This document shows positions 1 to 8,523 of a stretch of DNA of 57,489 nucleotides, piece by piece. Positions within the stretch are counted from its first letter, which is position 1; the number at the start of each line of letters is the position of its first letter. The DNA lies in NCBI GenBank assembly GCA_017408405.1, contig JAFQUP010000203.1, forward strand, positions 1-57,489. Reading direction: 5' to 3'. The DNA is from Thermoguttaceae bacterium (GTDB lineage Bacteria > Planctomycetota > Planctomycetia > Pirellulales > Thermoguttaceae). The translations under genes and the position numbers were made by a program. The notes under the pieces are model-generated. The model worked only from the letters and a program-made list of their open reading frames with translations. It did not search any database and was not told the DNA's origin.

Positions 1-7
1 GGAATAG
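1..7 (+). pseudogene. Last codon and stop of an upstream FGE-like gene (window-edge fragment)
   Basis: Only the 3' end is inside the window. Bases 2-4 (GAA) and 5-7 (TAG) align with the last lysine codon and stop of the FGE-family gene at the other end of the window, which lies in opposite orientation. The similarity continues past the stop into the shared downstream sequence. The reading frame is inferred from that alignment alone. It is listed as a fragment because of the window edge; nothing shows that the gene itself is broken. Confidence 0.4.
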
Positions 8-85
8 AGCGTAGCGCGGTAGGCGTCGGCAGCGCGAGGGCGAGGCGGAGCCGCCCGCGCAGCAGACGACACAGCACGGAGTGCC
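1..85 (+). repeat. GC-rich FGE-tail repeat, left copy
   Basis: Bases 21-72 match the reverse complement of 56966-57018 with only small indels, so this block follows the stop codon of an FGE-like gene at both window ends. It is much richer in G and C than the surrounding DNA and contains short GGCGG/CCGCC-type self-complementary stretches. Whether it is a terminator, a recombination site or the hairpin of a diversification system cannot be decided here. Confidence 0.75.
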
Positions 86-93
86 CCGGCGAA

Positions 94-204
94 AATTCCC
101 CTCCTTTGGAGGGGTGCCCCTTAGGGGCGGGGTGGTCCGAAACGCCGAGTATCCCCAACCACTCCGTCTCGCTTCGCTCGCCGCCCCTCCGGAGGAGGGG
201 AATT
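94..204 (+). repeat. 111-bp MITE-like repeat, left copy
   Basis: The ends are imperfect inverted repeats: AATTCCCCTCC at 94-104 and GGAGGGGAATT at 194-204, each followed inward by a short CTCC/GGAG palindrome. The whole unit is repeated almost base for base, inverted, at 56780-56890; similarity extends on the outer side to about 232. No coding capacity is convincing. The form (short, terminal inverted repeats, no gene) fits a non-autonomous mobile element or a REP-like repeat. Confidence 0.8.
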
Positions 205-406
205 GGGCAGCGTTCCGGTGAAACAGTAGATTCAAAATTTCCCGCCTCACGTTTCGTGAAGGAGGAATTTCTTCCCGCGAAGTATCTTGACAGCGCGTTT
301 TTTTCATGCTATAATGTCTTTTGTTGCGGCGGCTTTTATCTGAAAACGACTTTTTGGGAGGCCGCTGTTCCGCGCTTCCTTCCCTCCATTCACGAAAGGT
401 TTTCCC
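205..406. other. Upstream region of the oxidoreductase gene
   Basis: After the repeat the stretch holds a strong promoter (287-315), a leader of about 85 bases and a GAAAGG ribosome site near 391-396. I see no gene in it. Confidence 0.6.
287..315 (+). promoter_or_regulatory. Consensus sigma-70 promoter
   Basis: TTGACA at 287-292, a 17-bp spacer and TATAAT at 310-315 form a perfect consensus promoter. It points at the oxidoreductase gene starting at 407 and would give a leader of about 85 nt. Confidence 0.85.
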
Positions 407-1852
407 ATGGCCAAGACGACCCGCCGTCAATTTCTTCGTCAGCTCTCTGCCGGAGCCGCGCTTTCTGTTTCACTTCCCGCTCTCGTTTCCGGTCCCGCAC
501 TGGGACTTGACGGTAATGTGCCGGCTAACTCACGCATCACGATGGGCGTCATCGGCTGCGGAAGTCATTCCCGGACCTGGAATGTCCCGCTGATGCTGGC
601 GAATCGCGAACAGCAGATCGTCGCGCTCTGCGATCCGGATTCCAAACATCTGGAAGCCGTCCGGAGCCAGGTCGATTCCGCCTACGCAAAACAGACTGGA
701 AAAGAATCCCGGACGGCAGCATACCGAGACTTCCGTGATCTGGTGAACCGGAAGGACATCGATGCCGTGGACATCATCACGCCGGACCACTGGCACGTCA
801 CGATGGCGGTCTTTGCGATGAAAGCGGGAAAACACGTCATCTGCGAGAAGCCGGTCCTTACGATCAAAGAGGGACTCCGTCTCGTCCAGACGCAGAAAGA
901 AACGGGCCGGATCTTTCACACCGCCTCCGAGACCCGCACGATTGATACGAGTCAGCAGATCGTGAACATCGTCCGGAACAAAATCATTGGCGAGCTGAAA
1001 AACATCAAGGTCCTCATCCCGTTCGGAAACCGGAAGCGCGGAAATATGGACTTCCGTGTTCAGTCGGTCCCCGAACATCTTGACTACGAACTCTGGACCG
1101 GTCCGGCCCCCCTTCTGCCGTACATGCCGGGACGAAACCACATCAACTGGCGGAATCATCTCGCATACTCCGGCGGGACGTACCCCGACTGGTCGGCACA
1201 CTATGTGAATCTCGCGTACTGGGGGAACGGCTCCGACGAAACGTCTCCGATCCGTTTCACGCCGAACCGAAAAGATCCGAAAACATCCTGGGAATTTCCG
1301 AAAGAAGACGCTCCGTGGACGACGACTGCGGGATTTGACGTCACGGCAGAATTCGCCAACGGCGTCACCATGAACGTCTGGAGCGACAATCCGGCCGTCA
1401 AATTTGAAGGGACTGAAGGGTGGGTCATGGTGAAAGGTCCCGGTCCCTACGCAAACGTGCTGACCGCCAGCAGCGAATCGATCGCGAAGTGGACTCCCGG
1501 CCCGAACGATATTGACGTTGGACGCGGCATGGAACACTGCACCGTGAGCCATACGCCCGGAAAAGGCGTGCAGGGGATCCATGGCGGAGAGCACGTGCAC
1601 TTTACGCACTGCATCAAAGCCGGCACGACGGAAACCTACTATCCCGCGCGTCACGCCTTCAACACGGACGTCACGGGCTTAGCGGGCAATATCGCGATGT
1701 TCCATGGCGGTCTGACGCTCCAGTGGGATCCTGAAGTGAAGAAGTTCATCGGCGAGAATGCGGAGATCGCGAATTCCAGCATGTTCTTTGACCGTCCGCA
1801 GCGCGGCCCGTGGACGTTCGAGAAGATCGATTCGTGGATCAACGTCGGCTAA
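407..1852 (+). CDS. Twin-arginine-exported Gfo/Idh/MocA family oxidoreductase
   Basis: The 481-residue protein begins with a twin-arginine signal (TTRRQFLRQLSAGAA, cut probably near residue 30), so it should be exported folded with its cofactor. A Rossmann segment with GVIGCGSHSR follows near residue 47, and the family motif CEKPV lies near residue 147; the C-terminal half is the alpha/beta substrate domain of the family. Members are NAD(P)-dependent sugar or cyclitol dehydrogenases, but the substrate cannot be read from sequence. Planctomycetes carry many exported members. The ATG at 407 is supported by the signal peptide and by GAAAGG upstream. It appears monocistronic, with its own consensus promoter and a hairpin after the stop. 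Confidence 0.9.
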   Translation: MAKTTRRQFLRQLSAGAALSVSLPALVSGPALGLDGNVPANSRITMGVIGCGSHSRTWNVPLMLANREQQIVALCDPDSKHLEAVRSQVDSAYAKQTGKESRTAAYRDFRDLVNRKDIDAVDIITPDHWHVTMAVFAMKAGKHVICEKPVLTIKEGLRLVQTQKETGRIFHTASETRTIDTSQQIVNIVRNKIIGELKNIKVLIPFGNRKRGNMDFRVQSVPEHLDYELWTGPAPLLPYMPGRNHINWRNHLAYSGGTYPDWSAHYVNLAYWGNGSDETSPIRFTPNRKDPKTSWEFPKEDAPWTTTAGFDVTAEFANGVTMNVWSDNPAVKFEGTEGWVMVKGPGPYANVLTASSESIAKWTPGPNDIDVGRGMEHCTVSHTPGKGVQGIHGGEHVHFTHCIKAGTTETYYPARHAFNTDVTGLAGNIAMFHGGLTLQWDPEVKKFIGENAEIANSSMFFDRPQRGPWTFEKIDSWINVG

Positions 1853-1863
1853 AAACAGAAACT

Positions 1864-1917
1864 GTGAACCGTAAGAGGAAAACCGTCTCGTGAAGTTTCC
1901 CTCTTACGGTCGTTCAC
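1864..1917 (+). terminator. Stem-loop after the oxidoreductase gene
   Basis: GTGAA-CCGTAAGAGG pairs with CCTCTTACGG-GTTCAC across a short loop, with small bulges. It lies just after the stop at 1852. There is no T-tract, so termination is probable, not certain. Confidence 0.5.
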
Positions 1918-1974
1918 GTCGTCACGGACAAAGTTTTTCTGCACGCAGTCCGGTTTTCATCGTCCAGGCCGCAT

Positions 1975-2007
1975 AAAAAACAGAGGACAGATTAACCGTC
2001 CCCTGTT
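1975..2007 (-). terminator. Rho-independent terminator of the rubrerythrin gene
   Basis: On the minus strand AACAGGGGAC pairs with GTCCTCTGTT (1979-1988 with 1998-2007, one mismatch), followed by a run of six T. It stands about 40 bases beyond the stop of the rubrerythrin gene. Confidence 0.8.
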
Positions 2008-2046
2008 CAGAACAGACTTCAAAAGTCTCAGTCTTTTAATCGTCAA

Positions 2047-2625
2047 TCAGCCGAAATATCTCTTGAGCAGACCGGCAAAGGCGGCTCCGTGACGCGCTTC
2101 GTCCTTGGCCATCTCATGAACGGTATCGTGAACCGCGTCGTAACCAAGCTGCTTCGCGCGTTTCGCAATGTCGAATTTGGACGCGCAAGCGCCAGTCTCG
2201 GCATCAACGCGCATCTGGAGGTTCTTCTGAGTGCTTGTCGTAACGACTTCTCCGAGGAGTTCTGCAAATTTGGCGGCATGTTCAGCTTCCTCAAAAGCAA
2301 TCCGTTTGTAGGCTTCCGCGATTTCCGGATAACCTTCACGATCCGCCTGGCGGCTCATCGCGAGATACATTCCGACTTCGGCGCATTCACCAGCGAAGTG
2401 AGCCTTCAGACCCGCGACCACTTCGGCGTCTTCAACTTTTCCGTCGCCAATAGCGTGAACTGTCACAAAACTCGGCAGATCCATTTTCGCGCCCGCGCCA
2501 GCGGTGGCAGTGGTTTCTTCCGCCATCGCGTCAAACATATTCTTGCCGACACCGCATACCGGGCAGGTTTCCGGAGCTTCATTTCCTTCGTGAATGTAAC
2601 CGCAGGCTTTGCAGATGAATTTCAT
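2047..2625 (-). CDS. Rubrerythrin with N-terminal rubredoxin domain (reverse rubrerythrin)
   Basis: The 192-residue protein starts with a rubredoxin-like iron site (Cys5, Cys8, Cys21 and Cys24, with CGYIHEG), followed by a ferritin-like four-helix domain bearing the diiron motifs E..H in [10 protein letters not shown] and DEARHG. The rubredoxin domain at the N-terminus is the order found in reverse rubrerythrins, which act as NADH- or rubredoxin-linked peroxidases that detoxify hydrogen peroxide in anaerobes. The ATG at 2625 is chosen because AAGGAG precedes it and the CXXC follows at once; a longer frame upstream has no ribosome site. It has its own promoter and terminator and is divergent from gap. 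Confidence 0.92.
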   Translation of the reverse strand: MKFICKACGYIHEGNEAPETCPVCGVGKNMFDAMAEETTATAGAGAKMDLPSFVTVHAIGDGKVEDAEVVAGLKAHFAGECAEVGMYLAMSRQADREGYPEIAEAYKRIAFEEAEHAAKFAELLGEVVTTSTQKNLQMRVDAETGACASKFDIAKRAKQLGYDAVHDTVHEMAKDEARHGAAFAGLLKRYFG

Positions 2626-2710
2626 TTTCTCTCTCCTTAACAAATTAAAATATTGAATGGGTATTATTTTTTGTTTCCTTAGAGTTGCTTTTCTCAACCC
2701 TACATGTGAT

Positions 2711-2738
2711 ATTATACCAAACTATTTGTTGTTGTCAA
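2711..2738 (-). promoter_or_regulatory. Promoter of the rubrerythrin gene
   Basis: On the minus strand TTGACA (2733-2738), a 16-bp spacer ending in TTTGG, and TATAAT (2711-2716). The TGG before the -10 box also gives an extended -10. Confidence 0.85.
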
Positions 2739-3003
2739 GAGGGAATCAGCGAAAAAAATAAAAAAAGTTTAAAAAAATTCCGTAAAGAAAAAATCCTTCG
2801 CCGGCTCGGCGTTTGAAAAGGAGGATGTTCACCGAATCCTCGATTCAGTCCTGGTCCGTGATTTCCCATCGCGAAGTATTTTTAATGTTCAGTTTCAGGG
2901 GATATTGCGATTTATTTTATCTCGCTCCATCTCCGGCGCAATCGTTTCTTTTCTCTTCCAGGTTTCCTGATCCATAATATTCATAAATTTCCACGGGGGG
3001 GGC

Positions 3004-3031
3004 TTGAAAGATTTTTTGTGGACGCTATAAT
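3004..3031 (+). promoter_or_regulatory. Promoter of gap
   Basis: TTGAAA at 3004-3009, a 16-bp spacer, and TATAAT at 3026-3031, about 90 bases before the GTG start of gap. Confidence 0.75.
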
Positions 3032-3123
3032 TAAAGAAATTTTTGGAATCCGAGCCGCCCGTTAAGTAACGATCAGCTGGTGAGGATAAGTTCATTTTGT
3101 TTTCTACGCAAGGAGACAGCACA

Positions 3124-4134
3124 GTGGCTATTCGCGTTGGTATTAATGGTTTTGGTCGTATTGGCCGTTTGGTTTTCCGCGTCATGGCGGCTCAGCCCGA
3201 AAAATATGAAGTCGTTGCCATCAACGACCTCACCAGCAACGACATGCTGGCGACCCTTCTGAAATATGACTCCGTTCACGGTCGTTTCGCCGGTACGGTC
3301 GAAGTTGCTGACGGCGGTCTGAACGTCAACGGCAAATTTGTCAAAATTTTCGCCGAACGTGATCCGGGCAACCTGCCGTGGGGCGACCTGAACGTTGATG
3401 TCGTTCTGGAATCCACCGGTCTGTTCACGAAACGCGCTGCCGACGGCAAAGCTGGTTTCGACTCCCACAAAGGCTGCAAAAAAGTCGTCATCTCCGCTCC
3501 GGCTACCGATCCCGACTTCACCTGCGTTCTCGGCGTCAACGACGATCAGCTCACCGCTGACATGAAATACGTCTCCAACGCTTCCTGCACGACGAACTGC
3601 CTTGCTCCGTTCGCCAAGGTCATCAATGACAATTTCGGTATTGTCAAGGGTCTCATGACGACCGTTCACAGCTACACGAACGACCAGCGCGTTCTTGACC
3701 TGCCCCACAAGGATCCCTATCGCGCTCGCGCTGCTGCGATGAACATGATTCCGACCTCCACCGGCGCCGCCAAAGCTGTCGGACTCGTAATTCCGGAACT
3801 TCAGGGCAAACTGACTGGTATTTCCATTCGCGTTCCCACCCCGACCGGATCCGTTGTTGACCTCGTCGTCGAAACCGCGAAACCCGTCACGAAAGAAGCC
3901 GTCAACGCTGCGATGAAAGCTGCCGCGGAAGGCCCGATGAAGGGAATTCTCGACTACACCGAAGATCCGATCGTCCTCCAGGACATCGTCGACGATTCTC
4001 ACTCCAGCATTTTCGCTGGTCCGTGGACCATGGTCATGGGCGACAATATGCTCAAGTGCCTTAGCTGGTACGACAATGAATGGGGTTACAGCAATCGCGC
4101 TGCCGACCTCATCTGGAAAATGGGCAACCTTTAA
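3124..4134 (+). CDS. gap: Glyceraldehyde-3-phosphate dehydrogenase, type I
   Basis: The glycolytic NAD-dependent enzyme oxidises and phosphorylates glyceraldehyde 3-phosphate. The 336-residue protein has the NAD-binding [10 protein letters not shown] at the N-terminus, the catalytic Cys155 in [12 protein letters not shown], and [11 protein letters not shown] near the C-terminus; the length is normal. The GTG at 3124 is preferred because AAGGAG lies 8 bases before it and [11 protein letters not shown] is the usual N-terminus; a TTG at 3097 has no ribosome site. Codons are strongly biased to C-ending forms, as expected of a highly expressed gene. It has its own promoter and terminator. Confidence 0.97.
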   Translation: MAIRVGINGFGRIGRLVFRVMAAQPEKYEVVAINDLTSNDMLATLLKYDSVHGRFAGTVEVADGGLNVNGKFVKIFAERDPGNLPWGDLNVDVVLESTGLFTKRAADGKAGFDSHKGCKKVVISAPATDPDFTCVLGVNDDQLTADMKYVSNASCTTNCLAPFAKVINDNFGIVKGLMTTVHSYTNDQRVLDLPHKDPYRARAAAMNMIPTSTGAAKAVGLVIPELQGKLTGISIRVPTPTGSVVDLVVETAKPVTKEAVNAAMKAAAEGPMKGILDYTEDPIVLQDIVDDSHSSIFAGPWTMVMGDNMLKCLSWYDNEWGYSNRAADLIWKMGNL

Positions 4135-4160
4135 TAGTTCCCCCAGAGCATAGCTCCAAG

Positions 4161-4192
4161 AACGCCGTTTTGATTAAAGCGGCGTTTTTTTA
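4161..4192 (+). terminator. Rho-independent terminator of gap
   Basis: AACGCCG (4161-4167) pairs with CGGCGTT (4180-4186), followed by a run of T. Confidence 0.9.
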
Positions 4193-4273
4193 TGCACATA
4201 CGCATGGCTCCATCTCTATTTCGAGATTTTCTTTTTTCCAGATAAATTTAACCTGATTTTAATAAAGGAACTC

Positions 4274-4301
4274 TTGCGTTTTATTTTTTATGTGGTAAAA
4301 T
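4274..4301 (+). promoter_or_regulatory. Probable promoter of the phosphate symporter operon
   Basis: TTGCGT (4274-4279), a 16-bp spacer and TAAAAT (4296-4301), 70 bases before the gene. Confidence 0.5.
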
Positions 4302-4370
4302 ATGGACAATAAAAAGAATGGCTCGATTTGTTGAGGGTGATATTTCAGTTTTAACCCCATGGGGAGAATA

Positions 4371-5510
4371 ATGGAAACCAACTCAAAATCAATAAGCAGG
4401 ATAGAAATCATAATGCGGGCATTTTTATTTGCGGCCCTGGTTTTTCTTTTCCTGGTGGCAGTTAAACTTTTCGGCGACGCGACTGAAAGCTTGACACAGA
4501 TCTACGAAAGCAGCTGGAATTCTCTTCTTACCAATTTCAAAAATCCTTTTCTAAGTTTAAGTCTTGGCATTTTTCTGACCGCCATCATGCAAAGTTCTTC
4601 CGCAACAACAAGTATCGCGGTCGCGATGGTCGCGGCCGGAACGTTTACTCTGGAGCAGGCGGTACCGTTTGTCATGGGTGCCAATATCGGTACCTCAATT
4701 ACCTGTAATATCGTTGCGCTCGGACATATCGGAGAGAGAAAAACATTCAGTAAGGCGTACAGTGTCGGCGCGCTTCAGGACGTATTTAACATTTTGACGG
4801 TTTTTACCATCTTTCCCTTGGAGCTCAAGTTTGGGATATTGAGCAAAACCGCTCAGTATCTGGTGGGGTTCCTGCCGGCAGGAAGCGGTACTTCGGGAGC
4901 AGGCTGGAATCCGCTTCCCACACTTGTCGCGATTCCAGTTGACTTCATTGGAAGTATGCTTTCCAGGTTTTGCGTGCCGACATGTGCCGCGATTCTGATG
5001 ATGGTTCTGGCTTTGGTGATTCTTTTCTACACGCTGGCAAATATCACAAGTAATATGAAAGTACTCATGGAATCCAGGATTGAAGAGATGCTGAACCGTG
5101 TTCTTTCAAAGAATGGCTTCCTTGGTCTTGTCATTGGCATTATTGTTACGATGATCATTCAGTCGTCCAGTATCACAACATCGCTGCTCGTTCCTCTGGT
5201 CGCGTCCGGTGTTCTTCGGCTGGACGTGATTTACCCGATCCTCATTGGAGCGAATATTGGAACGACCATTACCGCCATCCTCGCGGCCATGGCTTACCCC
5301 GGAACGGCCGGTCTGACCCTGGCGCTGGTTCATATGCTTTTCAATGTCAGCGGTCTCCTGCTCTACTATCCGCTTCCATTCATGCGATTTCCGCTGCTTG
5401 GGGCCAAAACACTGGCTAAAAACGCGGAACATAGCCGCAAGTATGTTTTTGCCTGGCTGATCACGGTTTATGTTCTCATACCGCTTGTCGGAATATGGCT
5501 TTTTTTGTAA
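4371..5510 (+). CDS. Na/Pi cotransporter family protein
   Basis: The 379-residue polytopic membrane protein has the two inverted Na/Pi-cotransporter repeats: QSSSATTSIAVAMV with GANIGTS in the first half and QSSSITTSLLVPLV with GANIGTT in the second. The family couples inward phosphate movement to sodium, though some members run in export. The ATG at 4371 has GGGGAG just upstream; an ATG at 4359 in the same frame has none. A gene for a PhoU-like protein follows 133 bases downstream, the usual partner; many relatives carry the PhoU part fused at the C-terminus, while here it is separate. Confidence 0.9.
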   Translation: METNSKSISRIEIIMRAFLFAALVFLFLVAVKLFGDATESLTQIYESSWNSLLTNFKNPFLSLSLGIFLTAIMQSSSATTSIAVAMVAAGTFTLEQAVPFVMGANIGTSITCNIVALGHIGERKTFSKAYSVGALQDVFNILTVFTIFPLELKFGILSKTAQYLVGFLPAGSGTSGAGWNPLPTLVAIPVDFIGSMLSRFCVPTCAAILMMVLALVILFYTLANITSNMKVLMESRIEEMLNRVLSKNGFLGLVIGIIVTMIIQSSSITTSLLVPLVASGVLRLDVIYPILIGANIGTTITAILAAMAYPGTAGLTLALVHMLFNVSGLLLYYPLPFMRFPLLGAKTLAKNAEHSRKYVFAWLITVYVLIPLVGIWLFL

Positions 5511-5643
5511 GATGAACCTCACGGGAGAAGAAAACCTCAAGGGATTCTCCTTCCGCGCCTGAAAAGACGTGTTTTTCGGGAAAACCTGAATCAATATCAT
5601 TTTCCATTTTTGGAAGGTTTTCAAATACTACGGAGGTCCGAAA

Positions 5644-6327
5644 ATGTTTCGGTGGTTTTTTTTCAAAAAAAATATTGCAGTTCATTCGGAAACCATGCGG
5701 AGAGAATTTGCTCAAATGCTGGAAAGTGCTCATCGGGTTATGTTTTTGAGCTGCGGAGCGTTCCTGCGCCTTCAGGATGCTGAAACGGTAAAATCAGAAG
5801 TTTTCACATTAGATAAACAGATTAATAAAGCCGAACGTGCCATACGCAAGGAACTTTTTCTTAAATCTGTCGTGAACCATAATTTCCTTCCATTCACATT
5901 TATGCTCATGAGCGTCGTCAAAGACGCGGAGCGTCTTGGGGACATCGCTAAAAACTTTTACGATCTGGCTGTCGAGGGTGAAGCTCCATCCGACGGCATG
6001 AAAGATCAAATGAACTCCCTTTACGAAGTACTCCTGACCGACACGAAACTTTGCTGTGAAATTTTCGTGAATGACGACAAAGAAGCGGCGAAAGAATTAA
6101 TTTACCGCACTTCCGAGCTGGAGGATACTTGCGACGAACAAATCCAATGGTATCTCCAAAAACGCCAGAACGCGGAAACCGCGGACGTTGTTTACGTACT
6201 GGCGCTCCGTTACTTCAAACGTTACGCCGCACACCTGCGAAACATTACCAGTGCCGTAGTTCAGCCGCTGCATAAAATTGACTTCACGGGTAAAATCGTC
6301 AAAAAATATCGTGAGGAAAACTGCTGA
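5644..6327 (+). CDS. PhoU-like (DUF47 type) phosphate transport regulator
   Basis: The 227-residue, almost wholly helical protein contains the PhoU-type metal-contact pattern around KDAERLGDIAKNFYDL (near residue 95) and a second helical repeat with charged residues from about 120. GGAGG precedes the ATG. PhoU-like proteins control phosphate uptake; its place behind the Na/Pi symporter suggests it restrains that carrier. No catalytic motif is seen. The exact subfamily (PhoU or DUF47) is not settled. Confidence 0.8.
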   Translation: MFRWFFFKKNIAVHSETMRREFAQMLESAHRVMFLSCGAFLRLQDAETVKSEVFTLDKQINKAERAIRKELFLKSVVNHNFLPFTFMLMSVVKDAERLGDIAKNFYDLAVEGEAPSDGMKDQMNSLYEVLLTDTKLCCEIFVNDDKEAAKELIYRTSELEDTCDEQIQWYLQKRQNAETADVVYVLALRYFKRYAAHLRNITSAVVQPLHKIDFTGKIVKKYREENC

Positions 6328-6381
6328 TTTTAAAAAGGAGCGTGAGAATTGGGGTACGGCCCTTTTCAAAAAATTTAAATT

Positions 6382-6390
6382 TGGTATAAT
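6382..6390 (+). promoter_or_regulatory. Extended -10 promoter before ruvB
   Basis: TGGTATAAT (6382-6390) is an extended -10 box about 60 bases before the ATG; no good -35 box is visible 16-17 bases upstream. Confidence 0.55.
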
Positions 6391-6451
6391 TAATGAGATA
6401 TTTGAAAATTTTCCTTTTTCATCACCTCATTTTTCCAGATAGAGCCAAGCC

Positions 6452-7552
6452 ATGCCGCGTCAAACGCTCCTTACTTCAAATCCTGATGATGATTTTGAAT
6501 CCCAATCCGAATTCCAGGCAGGATCCGCTCCTTCTTCCGGAATAAATTTTTCAGAGGAGGACATTCCATACCGGCTAAACATACCGGCGGACGGAGTTCA
6601 GGACGACGACGGCGCGCTGCGTCCGACACGCATTAATGAAATGATTGGGCAGCGAGATGTTTACGAGCGGATTCTAATCGCGATTGACGCGACGAAAAAA
6701 CGGCGTGAACCATTAGGGCATATTCTTTTTGACGGACCTCCTGGACTTGGAAAAACGACTTTTTCAACCTGCATACCGCATGAACTGGGAGTTTCCTGCC
6801 AAATCGCGAGCGGTGCGACTCTCAAGGCTCCTAAAGATTTGATTCCGTATCTTACGAACGCGGAAGAACGTTCCGTACTCTTCATCGATGAAATTCACCG
6901 AATGCAAAAAGCGGTTGAGGAATTTCTTTATCCGGCAATGGAAGATTTCCGGATAGATCTGGTCATTGGGGAGGGAAGCGGAGCCAGAACCATCAATATG
7001 CAGCTGCGTCCTTTCACGGTCATAGGGGCCACGACACGCGCGGGTTTGCTTTCCGCTCCGCTTCGCGACCGTTTTCAGATGCGCGAACATCTTGATTTTT
7101 ATCCGGAAACGGATCTTGCTCTGATCATTGAACGTAACGCGGCGAAACTGAAGGTGGAAATCAGTCCGGAGGCGGCGTCGGAAATTGCCCGAAGAAGCCG
7201 TGGAACTCCGCGAATTGCCAATAATCGCCTTCGCTGGGTTCGCGATTACGCCGTAAGCCGAGCCAATGGAAAAGTTTCCCTGGACGTTGCGTGCCGAGCG
7301 ATGCAGATGCAGGAAATTGATGTTTTGGGGCTTGATCGTCAGGACAGAAAATATCTGGACGTAATACTTCGAGTATTCGGGGGTGGTCCCGTTGGCGTGG
7401 AGGCAGTCGCGCACACGATGAACGTCGCGCCGGATACTCTCGTGGATGAAGTGGAACCATTTCTTTTACGCAGTGAATTAATCGTCCGTTCACCACGCGG
7501 CAGAATGTTGACAGAAAAAGCGGTCAAGCATTTAAGGAAGTCCATTCAGTAA
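6452..7552 (+). CDS. ruvB: Holliday junction branch migration helicase RuvB
   Basis: RuvB is the hexameric AAA+ motor that drives Holliday junctions together with RuvA. The 366-residue protein has a 50-residue acidic N-terminal extension, RPTRINEMIGQ, Walker A GPPGLGKT (95-102), Walker B FIDEIHRM, the IGATTRAGLLSAPLRDRF arginine-finger segment, and the C-terminal winged helix with RSPRGRMLT. The helix after Walker A differs from the usual ANELGV form (CIPHELGV here), a modest divergence. No ruvA or ruvC is nearby. It stands 22 bases before a DUF58 gene, in the slot usually filled by a MoxR ATPase in DUF58-VWA operons. Confidence 0.93.
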   Translation: MPRQTLLTSNPDDDFESQSEFQAGSAPSSGINFSEEDIPYRLNIPADGVQDDDGALRPTRINEMIGQRDVYERILIAIDATKKRREPLGHILFDGPPGLGKTTFSTCIPHELGVSCQIASGATLKAPKDLIPYLTNAEERSVLFIDEIHRMQKAVEEFLYPAMEDFRIDLVIGEGSGARTINMQLRPFTVIGATTRAGLLSAPLRDRFQMREHLDFYPETDLALIIERNAAKLKVEISPEAASEIARRSRGTPRIANNRLRWVRDYAVSRANGKVSLDVACRAMQMQEIDVLGLDRQDRKYLDVILRVFGGGPVGVEAVAHTMNVAPDTLVDEVEPFLLRSELIVRSPRGRMLTEKAVKHLRKSIQ

Positions 7553-7574
7553 CTGAGTAGTTTGAGAAAGTGAA

Positions 7575-8483
7575 ATGCCTGCCAAAATCCAGCCGTCAAA
7601 TTCGAGTTATTTTCATCCGGAATCGGTTAAACGAATCCGAAAGCTGGAACTTCGTGCCAGATACCTGATGGAGGGAATGCTTTCAGGGCGGCATAAAAGT
7701 CCGTTTTTTGGTCAATCCATGGAATTTGCCCAGCACCGCCAGTACGTTCCCGGAGATGATCTGCGCCGTATCGACTGGAAAGTATGGGGAAAGCAGGATC
7801 GTTTTTTTGTGAAGCAGTATGAGGCTGAAACGAATCTCAGAGCGATTCTTCTGATTGACGCGTCGCGCAGTATGCGGTATTCCGGAAGTGCTGAAAAAAT
7901 GAGTAAATTTGACTATGCCGCGACACTGGCTGTTTCCATCGCGTGGCAGCTTCTTCGTCAGCAGGATTCCGTAGGCGGAATCTGTTTTGACTCGGAGATT
8001 CGTCAAATTATTCCGCAGCGCACGAGCCGCAGTCACCTTAATTCACTCATTCAGGCTCTGGAATTGGTGAGGCCGCAGGACAAAACCTCCATTGAATCCG
8101 TCCTGATGCGAAGCGCGGATATTTTCCCAAAGCGCGGAATGGTTTGCCTTTTCAGCGATCTGTTCATCCCCAGGCCTGAACTTTGGAAAGGGCTGAAAAC
8201 GCTTCGCTCGCGCGGTCATGACATTCTCATTTTCCATATTCTGGATGATGATGAGCTGGAATTTACTTTTCAGGGGCCAACCCGTTTTCAGGGATTGGAG
8301 TTTTCTGAAATTTTACGCTGCAATCCGCGCGCGCTGCGCGAAGGTTACCTCGAAGCAATGAACGATTTTCTTTCCGAAATTCGACGAGGCTGCGCCGCGA
8401 ACCAGATTGACTATGCCCAGGTCCGAACCAGCGATGCTTTTGACAAAACTCTGGCGCAGGTCCTTTTGAAACGTTCACGATAA
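7575..8483 (+). CDS. DUF58 domain protein
   Basis: The 302-residue protein has the DUF58 core: GRHKSPFFGQSMEF and YVPGDDLRRIDWKVWGKQDRFFVKQYE near residues 35-85, followed by a VWA-like fold with LIDASRSMRYSG whose D-x-S-x-S matches a metal-ion-dependent adhesion site. No membrane segment is seen, so it should be cytoplasmic. Family members usually act with a MoxR AAA+ chaperone and BatA-like membrane VWA proteins; here MoxR is absent and ruvB lies immediately upstream. Two VWA membrane-protein genes follow. Confidence 0.9.
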   Translation: MPAKIQPSNSSYFHPESVKRIRKLELRARYLMEGMLSGRHKSPFFGQSMEFAQHRQYVPGDDLRRIDWKVWGKQDRFFVKQYEAETNLRAILLIDASRSMRYSGSAEKMSKFDYAATLAVSIAWQLLRQQDSVGGICFDSEIRQIIPQRTSRSHLNSLIQALELVRPQDKTSIESVLMRSADIFPKRGMVCLFSDLFIPRPELWKGLKTLRSRGHDILIFHILDDDELEFTFQGPTRFQGLEFSEILRCNPRALREGYLEAMNDFLSEIRRGCAANQIDYAQVRTSDAFDKTLAQVLLKRSR

Positions 8484-8523
8484 GATATTTTGGTCATTTA
8501 AAGGAAGCTCCCTCTGATACGCC

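Larger units (their letters stand above)
2626..3123. other. Divergent intergenic region rubrerythrin / gap
   Basis: About 500 AT-rich bases hold a minus-strand promoter (2711-2738) and a plus-strand promoter (3004-3031). A run of eight G at 2995-3002 lies one base before the -35 box of the gap promoter. I see no gene between. Confidence 0.6.

Noticed and set aside
530..1654. Long open frame of 374 codons on the minus strand
   Set aside because: It is the antisense shadow of the clear oxidoreductase gene and has no family signal; the signal peptide and motifs of the plus-strand protein are decisive.
3073..4002. Minus-strand frame of 309 codons over gap
   Set aside because: It overlaps the whole gap gene, whose catalytic motif is intact; strong codon bias leaves the reverse frame open.
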